From contig CP126122.1 of NCBI GenBank assembly GCA_030123565.1, forward strand, positions 1,313,001-1,377,000: DNA of 64,000 nucleotides, in the 5' to 3' direction. Within the stretch, counting starts at the first letter, position 1, and each line of letters opens with the position of its first letter. This stretch comes from Nitrospira sp. (lineage in GTDB: Bacteria > Nitrospirota > Nitrospiria > Nitrospirales > Nitrospiraceae). The translations under genes and the position numbers were made by a program. This document shows, one piece after another, positions 26,161 through 35,757 of the stretch. Under the pieces are notes generated by a model. The model saw only the letters and a program-made list of their open reading frames with translations, searched no databases and was not told the DNA's origin.

Positions 26161-26445
26161 ATGGGTGATATCCGATTTGAATGGGATGAGAAGAAGAATC
26201 GGCAGAATATTCGAAAACACGGTGTCTCGTTCGAGGAGGCGCAGTCGGTGTTCCTTGACGACCATGCGATACGGTTCTACGACCCGGATCACTCGGAGGA
26301 CGAGGAACGCTTTCTCATGCTGGGCCTCGGTTTCACGCTGCGTATTCTGATCGTGTGTCACTGCTATCGAGAACGAGACGGCGTCATCCGCATCATTTCA
26401 GCCAGAAAAGCGACTCGACAGGAGCGCGTGCATTATGGGAGGTGA
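26161..26445 (+). CDS. brnT: BrnT family toxin
   Basis: BrnT is a RelE-fold ribonuclease toxin. The N-terminus IRFEWDEKKNRQNIRKHGVSFEEAQSVF is the family signature; the C-terminus has IRIISARKATRQERVHY. The product is 94 residues if the ATG at 26161 is used. An in-frame ATG at 26146 lies inside the promoter and would not be transcribed. There is no ribosome binding site, consistent with a leaderless message. The antitoxin gene follows 3 bp downstream, in the usual toxin-first order of this family. Confidence 0.92.
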   Translation: MGDIRFEWDEKKNRQNIRKHGVSFEEAQSVFLDDHAIRFYDPDHSEDEERFLMLGLGFTLRILIVCHCYRERDGVIRIISARKATRQERVHYGR

Positions 26446-26448
26446 TAT

Positions 26449-26667
26449 ATGAGAGCACGGTATGATTTTTCCACGATGAAGGGACAGCGCAATCCGTACC
26501 GCGGTCGGCTGAAGCAACCCATCACCATTCGCTTGGATAAGGCGACCGTCGCCTATTTCAAGGGGTTAGCCGACGAACTCGGAATGCCGTACCAGAATCT
26601 GATCAATTTGTACCTGCGAGATTGTGCGCTGAATCAGAAGAAGCTTGATCTGAGGTGGGCATCATAA
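26449..26667 (+). CDS. brnA: BrnA family antitoxin
   Basis: This 72-residue protein is a BrnA-type antitoxin with a ribbon-helix-helix-like C-terminal half (ITIRLDKATVAYFKGLADELGMPYQNLINLYL). It should bind BrnT and repress the operon through the palindrome at 26,148-26,158. GGAGGTGAT is present before the ATG, overlapping the end of brnT, so translation is coupled. Confidence 0.9.
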   Translation: MRARYDFSTMKGQRNPYRGRLKQPITIRLDKATVAYFKGLADELGMPYQNLINLYLRDCALNQKKLDLRWAS

Positions 26668-26766
26668 CTCACAGCGACATGGGGTGCCTGTGTGGCCAAG
26701 GTCAGAGCCGGGGAAGACGTCATGCCTCAGTGATAACCGGCCCTGTCCTGGAGGCTCTATCGCTTC

Positions 26767-27060
26767 CTACGGTTTCAGTTTTCTCTGTAGAAACAGAATG
26801 AACAGCATGAGCGTCGGCAACGGCGCCAGCGCGAACGGCACCAGCCACAGAAACACGTTCTTCCCCCGCACGCGGGCCTGGTCGAACATCCAAATGAAGA
26901 TCCACACCAGCAGGCCGATGTAGTTCACGGCCATCCAGCGGGTGGTGTGAATCTTCAATCCGCTGGTCGATTCCGGCTCGCCTTGGACGAGAAAGATTCC
27001 AATCAGGAGCACGAAGGCCCCCAGGAGTCCTGCCACGAGGCGTTTGCTCCACACGAACAT
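26767..27060 (-). CDS. Small membrane protein, three transmembrane segments
   Basis: This 97-residue protein has three hydrophobic segments (GLLGAFVLLIGIFLV, YIGLLVWIFIWMF and VFLWLVPFALAPLPTLMLFILFL) and a basic C-terminus. The ATG at 27060 follows GGAGAGGAC. No family recognised. It faces brnA convergently. Confidence 0.7.
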   Translation of the reverse strand: MFVWSKRLVAGLLGAFVLLIGIFLVQGEPESTSGLKIHTTRWMAVNYIGLLVWIFIWMFDQARVRGKNVFLWLVPFALAPLPTLMLFILFLQRKLKP

Positions 27061-27220
27061 AGTGTCCTCTCCAGTAACCGTATGACCGTCGCGACCGAGC
27101 GGGTCAGGGTTCCATTCTTCAGAAATCGAGCGTAAGCTAACCAGGCTGGATTCATTTGTCAAACCGCCGGGTCTCGCTGCGGCCGTTATCGCACAGGGAT
27201 GGAGTCATCCCCGATAGAGG

Positions 27221-27598
27221 TTGAACATCAGTACCCCGAAGCTGGCTAGTGTGGTGATAGGTTTGGCGATTGCGGTCGGATTGGCGGCGACCAATCCGAC
27301 GATGGATTCATATCTGCGTTTTGTGGAAGCGCGGCTGTCGGCGGAGATCGACAAAATGGACCAGTCCACACCGCGCCAAGAACGGGATCTGATCAAGGGG
27401 ATCTTTCGATCTCAAGGCAGCAAGCTCGTCGATGGCGTCATCCGGCCGAATACGACAAGGAACAACTGGGGCCTGCTCAGCCTGTTCGAAACGAACGTGT
27501 TGGATCAACCGGTGCTGGTGCTCGGCATGGCGGGGCAGTTCATTCCCTTGCGTGGGGTCGAGGAGGCGACGGTCAAGGTTGGTCGGCTCGCTTTTTGA
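27221..27598 (+). CDS. DUF4359-like protein
   Basis: The 125-residue product has an N-terminal hydrophobic segment (SVVIGLAIAVGLAATNP) followed by TMDSYLRFVEARL, matching DUF4359 proteins, which typically show ATNPxxxxYxxF. The start is a TTG at 27221 with GATAGAGG immediately before it; a GTG at 27251 is possible but would cut the hydrophobic segment. It is probably exported or membrane-anchored. Function unknown. Confidence 0.6.
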   Translation: MNISTPKLASVVIGLAIAVGLAATNPTMDSYLRFVEARLSAEIDKMDQSTPRQERDLIKGIFRSQGSKLVDGVIRPNTTRNNWGLLSLFETNVLDQPVLVLGMAGQFIPLRGVEEATVKVGRLAF

Positions 27599-27659
27599 CC
27601 TAGGATCTGACTTTTCTCGCCGCCCGGCAAAAAATATGCTTCTCCAGAGCCTGTTCGAC

Positions 27660-27754
27660 TGTGGATAACTGGGTAAAAACCTGGCCAAAACCTGCTTCAA
27701 ATCAAAGGGCAGGGCTATCACCAGCTTATCCCCACTAATCACAGGTGATCCACA
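27660..27754. promoter_or_regulatory. DnaA-box-like sites upstream of nrdJ
   Basis: A perfect DnaA box lies on the minus strand (TGTGGATAA, 27660-27668). Two near matches lie on the plus strand: TTATCCCCA (27726-27734) and TGATCCACA (27746-27754). The last abuts the first NrdR box. E. coli nrdAB is likewise controlled by DnaA and NrdR, so dual control of this class II enzyme is plausible but inferred. Confidence 0.5.
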
Positions 27755-27796
27755 ACATTTTGTTTGACAAAAAAAAACGATCACTATATCTAGTAG
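27750..27796 (+). promoter_or_regulatory. nrdJ promoter with paired NrdR boxes
   Basis: Two 16-bp matches to the NrdR box ACACWATATATWGTGT occur at 27750-27765 (CCACAACATTTTGTTT) and 27781-27796 (TCACTATATCTAGTAG). Their equivalent bases are 31 bp apart, three helical turns, as is typical. A promoter TTGACA (27764-27769), 17 bp, TATCTA (27787-27792) lies between and over the boxes, so NrdR-ATP/dATP binding would block polymerase. Confidence 0.75.
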
Positions 27797-27879
27797 GCAT
27801 GTGTGGTCGAGCGAGGATTGATTAGAACGGTCAGCCGTCACTTGCACCATTTGTCAGGCACCTGCTGAAGGAGGAACCA

Positions 27880-30800
27880 GTGAGGATTGAACGAAGATTC
27901 ACCAAGCGTGGGCAGAGCCCCTATGAGGGTCTTGCGTTCGTACAACGTTCCTCGGAGATCCGGAATCCCGACGGATCGACCGTCTTCAAGTTGGACCATA
28001 TCGCTGTGCCGGAGCATTGGACGCAACTGGCGATTGATATCCTCGCCCAAAAGTACTTCCGGAAGGCAGGGGTGCCGCAAGTACACGAGGACGGAACCCC
28101 GGTTGTGGACGCCGCAGGCAGGCCGGTGCTTGGCGGTGAACGTGACGCCCGGCAGGTGTTCGAGCGGCTGGCCGGTTGTTGGACGTTTTGGGGCAAAAAC
28201 CACGGCTATTTCAAGACACCCGAGGACGCGACGGCCTTCCACGATGAGATGTGTTACATGCTGGCCAATCAAATGGCCGCCCCCAACAGTCCCCAGTGGT
28301 TCAACACGGGGTTGCACTATGCATACGGGCTGTCGGGGCCGGCGCAGGGCCACTTTTACGTCGATCCCAAGCTGGGCGAGGTCGTCAAGGCAACGAACGC
28401 CTTCGAGCATCCACAGCCGCATGCCTGTTTCATCCAATCCATCGAAGACGATCTGGTCAATGAGAACGGCATCATGGACCTCTGGGTTCGCGAGGCGCGT
28501 TTGTTCAAGTACGGCTCCGGCACCGGTACCAACTTCTCGCGGTTGCGCGGTGATGGAGAATCGCTGTCAGGCGGTGGCCGGTCCTCCGGTCTCATGTCGT
28601 TCCTGAGGATCGGCGATCGGGCCGCCGGGGCGATCAAATCCGGTGGAACGACGAGGCGTGCGGCCAAGATGGTCTGTTTGGACCTCGACCATCCGGACAT
28701 CGAGGAGTTCATCGATTGGAAAGTCGTGGAAGAGCAGAAGGTGGCCGCCATGGTCACCGGCTCGAAGATCTGCGCGCAGCGGCTCAACGCCGTGCTCAAG
28801 GCCTGTGTGACGGCAGAGGGCCCTGTCGAACTGGACATGAAGAAGAACCAGCCGTTGCGGGATGCCGTGGCGGCGGCCCGGCGCGATATGGTGCCGGAGG
28901 CCTATGTCCATCGCATGTTCGACTATGCGAAACAGGGCTACACCCATTTCGTCTTCCACGAATACGACACCAACTGGGACGGCAAGGCCTACCAGACCGT
29001 GTCGGGGCAGAACTCCAATAACAGCGTGCGTATCCCCAATGGGTTCTTCGACGCGTTGGAGCGGGACGGCGACTGGGAGCTGCGCCGTCGGATCGACGGC
29101 AAGGTCAGCAAGCGGGTCAAGGCGCGCGACCTCTGGGACAAGATCGCCTGGGCCGCCTGGATCTGCGCCGATCCCGGCACCCAGTACGACACGACGATCA
29201 ATGAATGGCACACCTGTCCGGAGGACGGCCGGATCAATGCCTCCAATCCCTGTTCCGAATATATGTTCCTGGATGATACGGCCTGCAATCTGGCGTCGCT
29301 CAACCTCGCGAAGTTTTTCAACGCGGAAGGGGAATTCGACCTGGAGTCTTTCCGCCATGCGGTGCGCTTGTGGACCATCGTGCTGGAGATCAGTGTGTTG
29401 ATGGCGTCATTCCCGAGTCGCGCGATCGCGCAGAAGAGTTATGAGTTCCGCACGCTCGGTCTGGGTTACGCGAACCTCGGCACCATTCTGATGAAGCAGA
29501 GCGTACCCTACGATTCGCCTAAGGCGACGGCGATTTGCGGCGCGATCACGGCGATCATGACCGGGGAGTCCTATGCGACCTCGGCGGAGATGGCGGCTGA
29601 AATAGGCCCGTTTCCCGGCTACGGCAAGAACCGCGAGGCGATGTTGCGCGTGATTCGCAACCACCGCCGAGCCGCCTACAGCGCGCCAAACGATGAGTAC
29701 GAGGGGTTGACGATCAAGCCGACGCCGATTCAGCCCGAATACTGTCCGCCGGCGATGCTGCTCGCGGCGCGCCGCGCCTGGGACCGCGCGTTGGAGCTGG
29801 GCACGGCCTATGGATTCCGGAACGCCCAGGTAACGGTCATCGCGCCGACCGGCACGATCGGTCTGGTGATGGACTGCGATACGACCGGCATCGAACCGGA
29901 TTTCGCCCTCGTCAAATTCAAGAAATTGGCGGGCGGCGGGTACTTCAAGATCATCAACCAGAGCCTGCCTCCGGCGTTGGATGCATTGGGGTATACCGAT
30001 GCGCAGATTCAGGACATCGTGGCCTACTGTGCCGGCCATCAAACCCTAAAAGGCGCGCCCTTCATCAACCATGAGGTGTTGCGTCAAAAGGGGTTCGACG
30101 ATGCGACGCTGGAACGGCTGGAAGGGTCGTTGGCGCAGGCCTTCGAGATCCAGTTTGTGTTCAATAAATTTACACTCGGTGAGGACTTCTGTCGGAAAAA
30201 GTTGGGAATCAGCGAAGCACAATTGGCGGACCCCACCTTCAACATGCTGAAGCACTTGGGTTTCACCCAAGAAGAAGTCGCGGCGGCGAACGATTATTGC
30301 TGCGGCACCATGACGGTCGAGGGTGCGCCCCACCTCAACCCAGAACACCTACCCGTGTTCGACTGTGCGAATCGCTGCGGGCGGATCGGCCAGCGGTACA
30401 TCGCCGTTGATGCGCACATCCGCATGATGGCGGCGGCCCAGCCCTTCATCAGCGGGGCGATCAGCAAGACGATCAACATGCCGGCCGATGCCACGTTGGA
30501 GGATGTGAAGTCGGCCTATCTATTCGCCTGGAAGAGCATGGTCAAGGCCGTGGCGCTCTACCGCGACGGGTCGAAATTGAGCCAGCCGCTGAATGCCTCC
30601 TCGGACAGCGGCAAGGCGATGGACGCGACGCCCACCGTCATGTCCGTGGCCGAAAAGGTGGCTGAGCGGGTGCTGGTGCGTTATCTGGCCAAACGGCGAC
30701 CGCTGCCGGCGAGACGCAGCGGCTATACCCAGAAGGCCATCATCGGCGGCCACAAACTCTACCTTCGCACCGGTGAATATGAAGACGGAACACTGGGAGA

Positions 30801-31416
30801 AATTTTCCTCGATATGCACAAGGAAGGCGCGGCCTTCCGCAGTTTGATGAACAATTTCGCCATCGCGATTTCACTCGGGCTGCAACATGGCGTGCCGCTG
30901 GAGGAGTTCGTCGAGGCCTTCGTGTTTACCCGGTTCGAGCCCAACGGGCCGGTGAAACTCAACGATCGCATCAAGATGGCCACATCGATTATCGACTACA
31001 TCTTCCGTGAACTGGCGATCACCTATCTGGAGCGGAAGGACCTGTCGCAGGTGCAGGAAGACGACCTGCGCATGGATTCGATGAAGAAGGATGAACAGGA
31101 TCCGGAATGTGTCGCGGAGGAAGCGGATATGACGGCGCTGGCGAAGTCGTCGATCATGACCGAGCATCTGCCGCGGCGGAACGGGGTGAGCGGCGGGAAC
31201 GGGCATAGCCGCAGACAGGGGAACGGCAATGTCGCCCACAAGGTCGAGCTCAAACGGGAGACCTTGACCGTGACCTCGGTTCACAAAGAAATCCAGGATG
31301 CCATAGTAAAGGGGTACGAAGGCGATCCCTGCCAGAACTGCAAACAGTTCACCCTCGTGCGGAACGGGACCTGTCTGAAGTGCCTGAGCTGCGGAGAGAC
31401 GAGCGGCTGTTCATAG
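27880..31416 (+). CDS. nrdJ: B12-dependent class II ribonucleotide reductase
   Basis: This 1178-residue enzyme reduces ribonucleotides to deoxyribonucleotides with adenosylcobalamin and works with or without oxygen. The radical-site triad is Asn456, Cys458, Glu460 (NPCSE); Cys183 (HACFIQ) and Cys469 ([10 protein letters not shown]) are the likely redox pair. The C-terminus carries a zinc-ribbon-like, Cys-rich tail (DPCQNC...CLKCLSC) that probably re-reduces the active site. The GTG start follows GAAGGAGGAACCA. A Gly/Asn/Arg-rich linker (about 1090-1130) precedes the tail. No nrdR is in the window. Confidence 0.96.
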   Translation: MRIERRFTKRGQSPYEGLAFVQRSSEIRNPDGSTVFKLDHIAVPEHWTQLAIDILAQKYFRKAGVPQVHEDGTPVVDAAGRPVLGGERDARQVFERLAGCWTFWGKNHGYFKTPEDATAFHDEMCYMLANQMAAPNSPQWFNTGLHYAYGLSGPAQGHFYVDPKLGEVVKATNAFEHPQPHACFIQSIEDDLVNENGIMDLWVREARLFKYGSGTGTNFSRLRGDGESLSGGGRSSGLMSFLRIGDRAAGAIKSGGTTRRAAKMVCLDLDHPDIEEFIDWKVVEEQKVAAMVTGSKICAQRLNAVLKACVTAEGPVELDMKKNQPLRDAVAAARRDMVPEAYVHRMFDYAKQGYTHFVFHEYDTNWDGKAYQTVSGQNSNNSVRIPNGFFDALERDGDWELRRRIDGKVSKRVKARDLWDKIAWAAWICADPGTQYDTTINEWHTCPEDGRINASNPCSEYMFLDDTACNLASLNLAKFFNAEGEFDLESFRHAVRLWTIVLEISVLMASFPSRAIAQKSYEFRTLGLGYANLGTILMKQSVPYDSPKATAICGAITAIMTGESYATSAEMAAEIGPFPGYGKNREAMLRVIRNHRRAAYSAPNDEYEGLTIKPTPIQPEYCPPAMLLAARRAWDRALELGTAYGFRNAQVTVIAPTGTIGLVMDCDTTGIEPDFALVKFKKLAGGGYFKIINQSLPPALDALGYTDAQIQDIVAYCAGHQTLKGAPFINHEVLRQKGFDDATLERLEGSLAQAFEIQFVFNKFTLGEDFCRKKLGISEAQLADPTFNMLKHLGFTQEEVAAANDYCCGTMTVEGAPHLNPEHLPVFDCANRCGRIGQRYIAVDAHIRMMAAAQPFISGAISKTINMPADATLEDVKSAYLFAWKSMVKAVALYRDGSKLSQPLNASSDSGKAMDATPTVMSVAEKVAERVLVRYLAKRRPLPARRSGYTQKAIIGGHKLYLRTGEYEDGTLGEIFLDMHKEGAAFRSLMNNFAIAISLGLQHGVPLEEFVEAFVFTRFEPNGPVKLNDRIKMATSIIDYIFRELAITYLERKDLSQVQEDDLRMDSMKKDEQDPECVAEEADMTALAKSSIMTEHLPRRNGVSGGNGHSRRQGNGNVAHKVELKRETLTVTSVHKEIQDAIVKGYEGDPCQNCKQFTLVRNGTCLKCLSCGETSGCS

Positions 31417-31427
31417 TGCGTGTTTTC

Positions 31428-31493
31428 AGGAGCCGGTCATTTTCCGCCCGGCCTCCTCGCCAAGAAAAGCGAGGGGAGGTGCGCGTCGCACCT
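31428..31493. terminator. Convergent terminator region, nrdJ and degP
   Basis: Three hairpins lie between the convergent stops: AGGAGCCGG/CCGGCCTCCT (one-base bulge), CCTCCTCGC/GCGAGGGGAGG with an A-rich loop, and a perfect AGGTGCG-CGT-CGCACCT at 31477-31493. None has a long T-run, so the efficiency is uncertain. Confidence 0.5.
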
Positions 31494-31495
31494 TC

Positions 31496-33004
31496 CTAGC
31501 TATGGGGGGTGATTGACAGGAAAATGGTGGCGTTGTTCCGCGCCAGCAACAGCAGGACTGGACTGTTCGGCTTCAGGTCTTTCGTCAGTCGTTCGAAATC
31601 GCGCACGTGGTGCACCGGCCTTCGATTGATCTCTTGAATGATGTCGCCTTTCCGGACTCCGGCTCGTTCGGCCGGACTCTCGGCCTCAATCTCGGTCACG
31701 AGGACGCCGGTCTGAGACTTCAGTCTGCTTGACTGACCCGGTTTCAGATCTTCCACGGTGAGCCCGGCCAAGGCATGGTCGCCCTTGCCGGCTTTCGAAC
31801 CTGTGATCGATGCCGCCTCTATCGGCTGCTCCCCGACGGCGAGCGTGAGATCTTTCGTCGTCTTGTCTCTCCAGATCGACAGTCGCACGGTGGTTCCCGG
31901 CCCGGTCTCGGCGACCAACGATCGAAGATGGTTGGGGTCATTGATGACCTTGCCGTTGTAAGCGGTGATAATGTCTCCTCGTTCCAGTTTTGCCTTGGCC
32001 GCAGGGCTATCCTCAACGACGTCCGCCACGAGGGCGCCCTTGGGCTCTGCCGCGCCGAACTCCTTGGCGAGGTCCGGTGTCACCTCTTGGATCGAGGCAC
32101 CGATCCAGCCCCTCACGACCTTCCCCTGTTTGATCAGGCTCTCCATGACGTTTTTGGCCATGGTACTGGGAATGGCGAACCCGATGCCCATGTACCCGCC
32201 GCTGCGGGTGAAGATCGCGGTGTTAATGCCGATCAATTCGCCCTTGAGGTTGACGAGGGCCCCACCGGAATTGCCGGGATTGATTGCGGCATCGGTTTGA
32301 ATGAAATCCTCGTAATCTACGATTCCCATATTCGCGCGACCGACGGCGCTGATGATACCCATCGTCACGGTTTGGCTCAATCCGAACGGATTGCCGACGG
32401 CCAGGACCATTTCGCCGACCTGTAACTGCGTGGCATCTCCCCACGAGAGGACGGGCAGGTTGGAAGCATCGATCTTGATCACCGCCAGGTCTGTTCGTGG
32501 GTCCGTTCCGATGACCTTTGCCTTGAACGTGCGTTTGTCCGGTAAGGACACCACCAGTTCATCCGCCCCTTCTACCACGTGGTTGTTTGTGACGATGTAG
32601 CCGTCCGCGGAGACGATCACTCCGGACCCGAGCCCTTGTTCTTGATTCTCCGGAGAGCGAGGCATACGCCGTTCGAATTCCTCGCCGAAGAAGCGGCGGA
32701 AAAAGGGGTCGTCAAAAAAGGGAAGCGGTCCCTGTTCCGTCCGGCGGGTGTTCTTCTTGACCGAGGAGACGTTGACGACGGAGGCCTTCGCCTGTTTGGC
32801 AATGGCGACGAAGGGCTGGGCGGAGATAGCGGAGATCACCGGGTCTCCCGCCGGTTGGGGGACCGGCGGGGCCGCCGCCGTCGGTTGATGGACCGTCACG
32901 TCCGAGGGCGGTGAACAGGTCGCTGCCCCGGCGACCAGCAGAAGTGTTCCGCAGACGAATGGAACTGAAAAACGCCATCGAATCGATGGAAAGAATCGGC
33001 TCAT
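31496..33004 (-). CDS. degP: DegP/HtrA-type periplasmic serine protease
   Basis: This is a 502-residue trypsin-fold protease with two PDZ domains, acting in periplasmic quality control. The catalytic triad is His142 (NNHVV), Asp172 (RTDLAVIK) and Ser246 (GNSGGAL). PDZ1 runs about 300-385 and PDZ2 about 405-495. The N-terminal hydrophobic segment (FVCGTLLLVAGAATCSPP) is a signal peptide, and Cys30 could be a weak lipobox. Upstream translation in the same frame is not family-like, so the ATG at 33004 is chosen. It may be co-transcribed with the zinc-ribbon gene. Confidence 0.95.
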   Translation of the reverse strand: MSRFFPSIRWRFSVPFVCGTLLLVAGAATCSPPSDVTVHQPTAAAPPVPQPAGDPVISAISAQPFVAIAKQAKASVVNVSSVKKNTRRTEQGPLPFFDDPFFRRFFGEEFERRMPRSPENQEQGLGSGVIVSADGYIVTNNHVVEGADELVVSLPDKRTFKAKVIGTDPRTDLAVIKIDASNLPVLSWGDATQLQVGEMVLAVGNPFGLSQTVTMGIISAVGRANMGIVDYEDFIQTDAAINPGNSGGALVNLKGELIGINTAIFTRSGGYMGIGFAIPSTMAKNVMESLIKQGKVVRGWIGASIQEVTPDLAKEFGAAEPKGALVADVVEDSPAAKAKLERGDIITAYNGKVINDPNHLRSLVAETGPGTTVRLSIWRDKTTKDLTLAVGEQPIEAASITGSKAGKGDHALAGLTVEDLKPGQSSRLKSQTGVLVTEIEAESPAERAGVRKGDIIQEINRRPVHHVRDFERLTKDLKPNSPVLLLLARNNATIFLSITPHS

Positions 33005-33066
33005 GCTCCACGCTCCATAAGCAGCATAAATCGATGCAGCAAGGTCTTCCGCACACTGTGCCGCGC

Positions 33067-33300
33067 TTATGCCGCAATCTCCGCTCCGCTCCGAGGCCGT
33101 CGTCTTGCGGACAAGGCGGACGCTCGCCGACCCCTCGGCCGGAATTGAGCGACCCTGTTTCTCAGAATTAACGGATCCGTGACACAACCACAATTCAGGC
33201 ATTTCGATCCGCCATATTCCCACGCTCCTATTGCGGTCACGCCGCCCGAGAAAGACACGTCGATGGCGAAGCCGCCACAACGTTCACACGTCATCGTCAT
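33067..33300 (-). CDS. Small zinc-ribbon protein
   Basis: This 77-residue protein has two CxxC pairs (CERCGG and CLNCGC) about 28 residues apart, a zinc-ribbon arrangement. CLNCGCVTDPLILRNR is followed by a basic C-terminus (RPRGRRASALSARRRPR). GAGAGGGGG lies before the ATG at 33300. It is upstream of degP on the same strand with a 62-bp gap. It may bind nucleic acid or a protein partner; function unknown. Confidence 0.7.
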   Translation of the reverse strand: MTMTCERCGGFAIDVSFSGGVTAIGAWEYGGSKCLNCGCVTDPLILRNRVAQFRPRGRRASALSARRRPRSGAEIAA

Positions 33301-33432
33301 CACCCCCTCTCAGCGATCGGGTCGATCGAGCGACAGTCATTTTGAACGGTCTTCGTTCCCTGCCGCCGCTTTCACCCTTCCGATTGAGGGCCGCGACTGC
33401 CTGGGCGTCGCGGCCCCTTGCGACCGGTTGCG

Positions 33433-33819
33433 TCAGCTGATCTTGATGGGCACGTGTTGTCGGATAAAGGTCTTGATTGGTTCGATGTCCGACGGTGAAT
33501 AATAATGTTTGCGCACTCCGTCCTCGAACACCTCCAGCGCATCGCGTACGAGTTGCTGCGCCAATGCGCTGTCTTTGGCTTCTAGGGCCTTGGCCGCTTC
33601 GTTCAACTTTCGCAACACGACCACCTGTGGAGCGCGGGGATCGTTCGTGTAAACGTAACGGTAATCCTTCTTGAGGAGTTCCTGCTCAACATCCTGGACC
33701 CACGGTGCCGCATAGGCGTCGGCACCGGAGATCCATTCCGCCGCGTGAACTGGTGTCGGCATCAACGCCACCCCGCCGATCAGCAGGGACAGCGCGCACA
33801 AACCGGCTGACACTTTCAT
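33433..33819 (-). CDS. Secreted protein, function unknown
   Basis: This 128-residue protein has a signal peptide (MKVSAGLCALSLLIGGVALM, cleavage probably after VHAA) and a helical mature part (KALEAKDSALAQQLVRDALEVFEDGVRKHYY). AAGGAGGGACGT lies before the ATG. It faces the hsp20 gene divergently and lies upstream of the zinc-ribbon/degP genes. It is probably periplasmic. No family recognised. Confidence 0.75.
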   Translation of the reverse strand: MKVSAGLCALSLLIGGVALMPTPVHAAEWISGADAYAAPWVQDVEQELLKKDYRYVYTNDPRAPQVVVLRKLNEAAKALEAKDSALAQQLVRDALEVFEDGVRKHYYSPSDIEPIKTFIRQHVPIKIS

Positions 33820-33976
33820 ACGTCCCTCCTTGGGTTATGGGTGTGTGTGACGGATAACGGGGGGTCGTCATGCGGTTTCATCATCAAGGTAAACATGACG
33901 ACTCCGCCTAACGGGATGGTAAATAATTCCTTCTGAAAAACAGTCAAGACCCCTTCCTCCCCCGATTCTCTGGTGC

Positions 33977-34005
33977 TTGACCAAGACCCGAACAGGAATT
34001 ATTTC
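33977..34005 (+). promoter_or_regulatory. Candidate promoter of the first hsp20 gene
   Basis: TTGACC (33977-33982), 17 bp and TATTTC (34000-34005) give a start near 34012 and a leader of about 59 nt. No CIRCE repeat or clear heat-shock sigma element is visible. Confidence 0.4.
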
Positions 34006-34070
34006 AAATGCCATGCGCACCGGCAGTGGTGCCGGTGAAGGACCCACAACGATAAGAGAGGAGGCTCTCT

Positions 34071-34520
34071 ATGAATCTGGTACGTTGGAACCCACTGCGT
34101 GAGTTGGAAGAGCTGTCCGATCGACTCAACAGTTTCTTTGCTCGTCAGGATTCTCGGAGGTCAAACGGTAGGGAAATAATGACCCTGGCGGATTGGGCTC
34201 CGTCCGTGGACATCAGTGAGACCGACGAGGAGTTTCACATTGAGGCGGAGTTGCCCGAGGTCAAGAAAGAAGATGTGAGGGTCACTCTGGACAATGGAGT
34301 GCTCACGCTGCAAGGAGAACGGAAGGAGGAGCGGGAGGGGAACGATCGTAAGGTCCATCGAATTGAGCGATCGTATGGGCGGTTCGTCCGGAGCTTCACG
34401 CTTCCCGATCTGGTCGATGACACGAAGGTGAAGGCCGAGTTCAGGAACGGCGTACTCCATCTCTATCTGCCGAAATCAGAAAAGGCCAAACCAAAAGCCA
34501 TCGAAGTCAAGGTCGCGTAA
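34071..34520 (+). CDS. Hsp20/alpha-crystallin small heat-shock protein
   Basis: This 149-residue chaperone begins MNLVRWNPLRELEEL, the usual N-terminal pattern. The alpha-crystallin domain (about 43-140) includes ELPEVKKEDVRVTLDNGVLTL and ends RNGVLHLYLPKSEKAKP, with the conserved G-x-L motif. It should bind unfolding proteins without ATP. GAGAGGAGGCTCTCT precedes the ATG. A strong hairpin follows the gene. Confidence 0.95.
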   Translation: MNLVRWNPLRELEELSDRLNSFFARQDSRRSNGREIMTLADWAPSVDISETDEEFHIEAELPEVKKEDVRVTLDNGVLTLQGERKEEREGNDRKVHRIERSYGRFVRSFTLPDLVDDTKVKAEFRNGVLHLYLPKSEKAKPKAIEVKVA

Positions 34521-34551
34521 CGGCCGGACTCCGGCAGCCATTGCGACTTTG

Positions 34552-34594
34552 ATGACAACGGCCCGTCCCTTCTGAAGGGACGGGCCGTTGTCAT
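34552..34594 (+). terminator. Perfect 20-bp hairpin after hsp20
   Basis: A perfect 20-bp inverted repeat with a 3-nt loop (34552-34571 and 34575-34594) starts 32 bp after the stop. The core is GGCCCGTCCCTT/AAGGGACGGGCC. There is no T-run, so it may protect the 3' end or terminate on both strands rather than act as a classic terminator. Confidence 0.75.
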
Positions 34595-34612
34595 TCGCAG
34601 TCGCCGATCCCC

Positions 34613-34640
34613 TTGACCCATCCAAATCCGGTGTTATGTA
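34613..34640 (+). promoter_or_regulatory. Candidate promoter of the second hsp20 gene
   Basis: TTGACC (34613-34618), a 16-bp spacer and TATGTA (34635-34640) lie just after the hairpin, giving a start near 34647 and a leader of about 160 nt. The -35 matches that of the first hsp20 gene. Confidence 0.4.
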
Positions 34641-34809
34641 CAGGCATCATTGAACCGCTGGACTGGATGGACTTGGGGGAGGGCCCACTGTCTGGAATAG
34701 CGGTGCTGTCACGGATCCTCCGCTCGGCCCTCTCACCCATTCCATCAGCTCCAGTCCTATACAACCGTTACCATCACGTTCATACATGGAGTGAAGGAGG
34801 GGTATTGCT

Positions 34810-35244
34810 ATGGTGATTCTGAATCAACTGCCCGTGGTGTTCGGCAATGGGTCCATCGACAGGCAGATAGATCGTTTCCTCGACGACGCGATTCAAAACG
34901 CAAATGAGTGGTCTCAGGTTTGGGAGCCGGCCTGCAACGTGTTCGAGGATGAATCTGGTTTCACGATTCAGACGGCGCTCCCGGGGTTAGAGGCCGACCA
35001 GATCAACGTTGAGGTGGAGCATGACCTGCTCCGCGTAAAGGGCGAGCGGAAGCATGATGCTTCAGAGGGTAGAACCTGGTACGTGCGTGACATTGCGGAG
35101 GGGACGTTCTCCTGCTCGTTCAGGCTTCCTGCTTCTGTCGATCATGAAAGATCGACGGCCTCGTTCAAGCAGGGATTGTTGACGATCACCTTTCCCAAAC
35201 GTGAAGAGGCGAAGCCGCGTCAGATCCTGATCGAGAGCCAATAG
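34810..35244 (+). CDS. Hsp20/alpha-crystallin small heat-shock protein, second copy
   Basis: This 144-residue paralogue of the preceding chaperone differs in its N-terminus (MVILNQLPVVFGNGSIDRQ) and carries an alpha-crystallin domain at about 40-140 (ALPGLEADQINVEVEHDLLRV, KQGLLTITFPK). GAAGGAGGGG lies upstream of the ATG. The two copies are quite diverged, so a recent duplication is unlikely; they may form mixed oligomers. Confidence 0.93.
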   Translation: MVILNQLPVVFGNGSIDRQIDRFLDDAIQNANEWSQVWEPACNVFEDESGFTIQTALPGLEADQINVEVEHDLLRVKGERKHDASEGRTWYVRDIAEGTFSCSFRLPASVDHERSTASFKQGLLTITFPKREEAKPRQILIESQ

Positions 35245-35460
35245 ACACCGATGTGCCTGCTCGCCAGCGTTTCGGAAGCGAGGTATGCCGAGGGTCTCAG
35301 GCAGGAGATGAAGGCAATGTGGATCGATTGTGAATGGTCCGATTTGTGATAGCGGGCGGGACTCCATCCAGCGGGGTCACGCGAGGCCACTGTGATCAGG
35401 ACAAGGTCGAGCCGGTTCGAATGAGTCCTGCTCTCATGAAGAGGAAAGGGGGTGAACACG

Positions 35461-35637
35461 ATGATGGATCTAAGCTCTGTTATTGATGCGAGCTTGGTGT
35501 TTGCCGGGGTCCTTGCGGTGGTCATGATGGGGATTGCGACGTTGCCCTCTGAGTCCACCACCGTGTCCACACAGTCGGGGTGGACAGGATCACAGTCCGA
35601 ACACACCGACCCCTGGGACCTTCGGGAAGCAGCCTGA
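35461..35637 (+). CDS. 58-residue membrane peptide
   Basis: The ATG at 35461 follows AAAGGGGGTG. The product has one hydrophobic segment (VIDASLVFAGVLAVVMMGIATL) and a Ser/Thr-rich, acidic tail. The spacing and ribosome binding site match those of the SPW-repeat protein at 36,543. Function unknown. Confidence 0.5.
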   Translation: MMDLSSVIDASLVFAGVLAVVMMGIATLPSESTTVSTQSGWTGSQSEHTDPWDLREAA

Positions 35638-35757
35638 GCAGGTTCAGGTTGGACAGAGATGACGCAACGCTTCTTTTATGCGGAGGATTCGGCGGGAACC
35701 TTCCGGGTGGAGGTCCCCGCCATTTGGAAAAATCGGGAGGAGGTGACGCCATTCATC

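Noticed and set aside
27660-27796. DnaA boxes as a chromosomal origin
   Set aside because: Only one perfect box and two near matches, no dnaA, dnaN or AT-rich unwinding region nearby; a regulatory role at nrdJ fits better.
27599-27879. Cobalamin riboswitch before nrdJ
   Set aside because: Expected because the enzyme needs B12, but I could not find the conserved B12-box; the region is explained by NrdR and DnaA sites.
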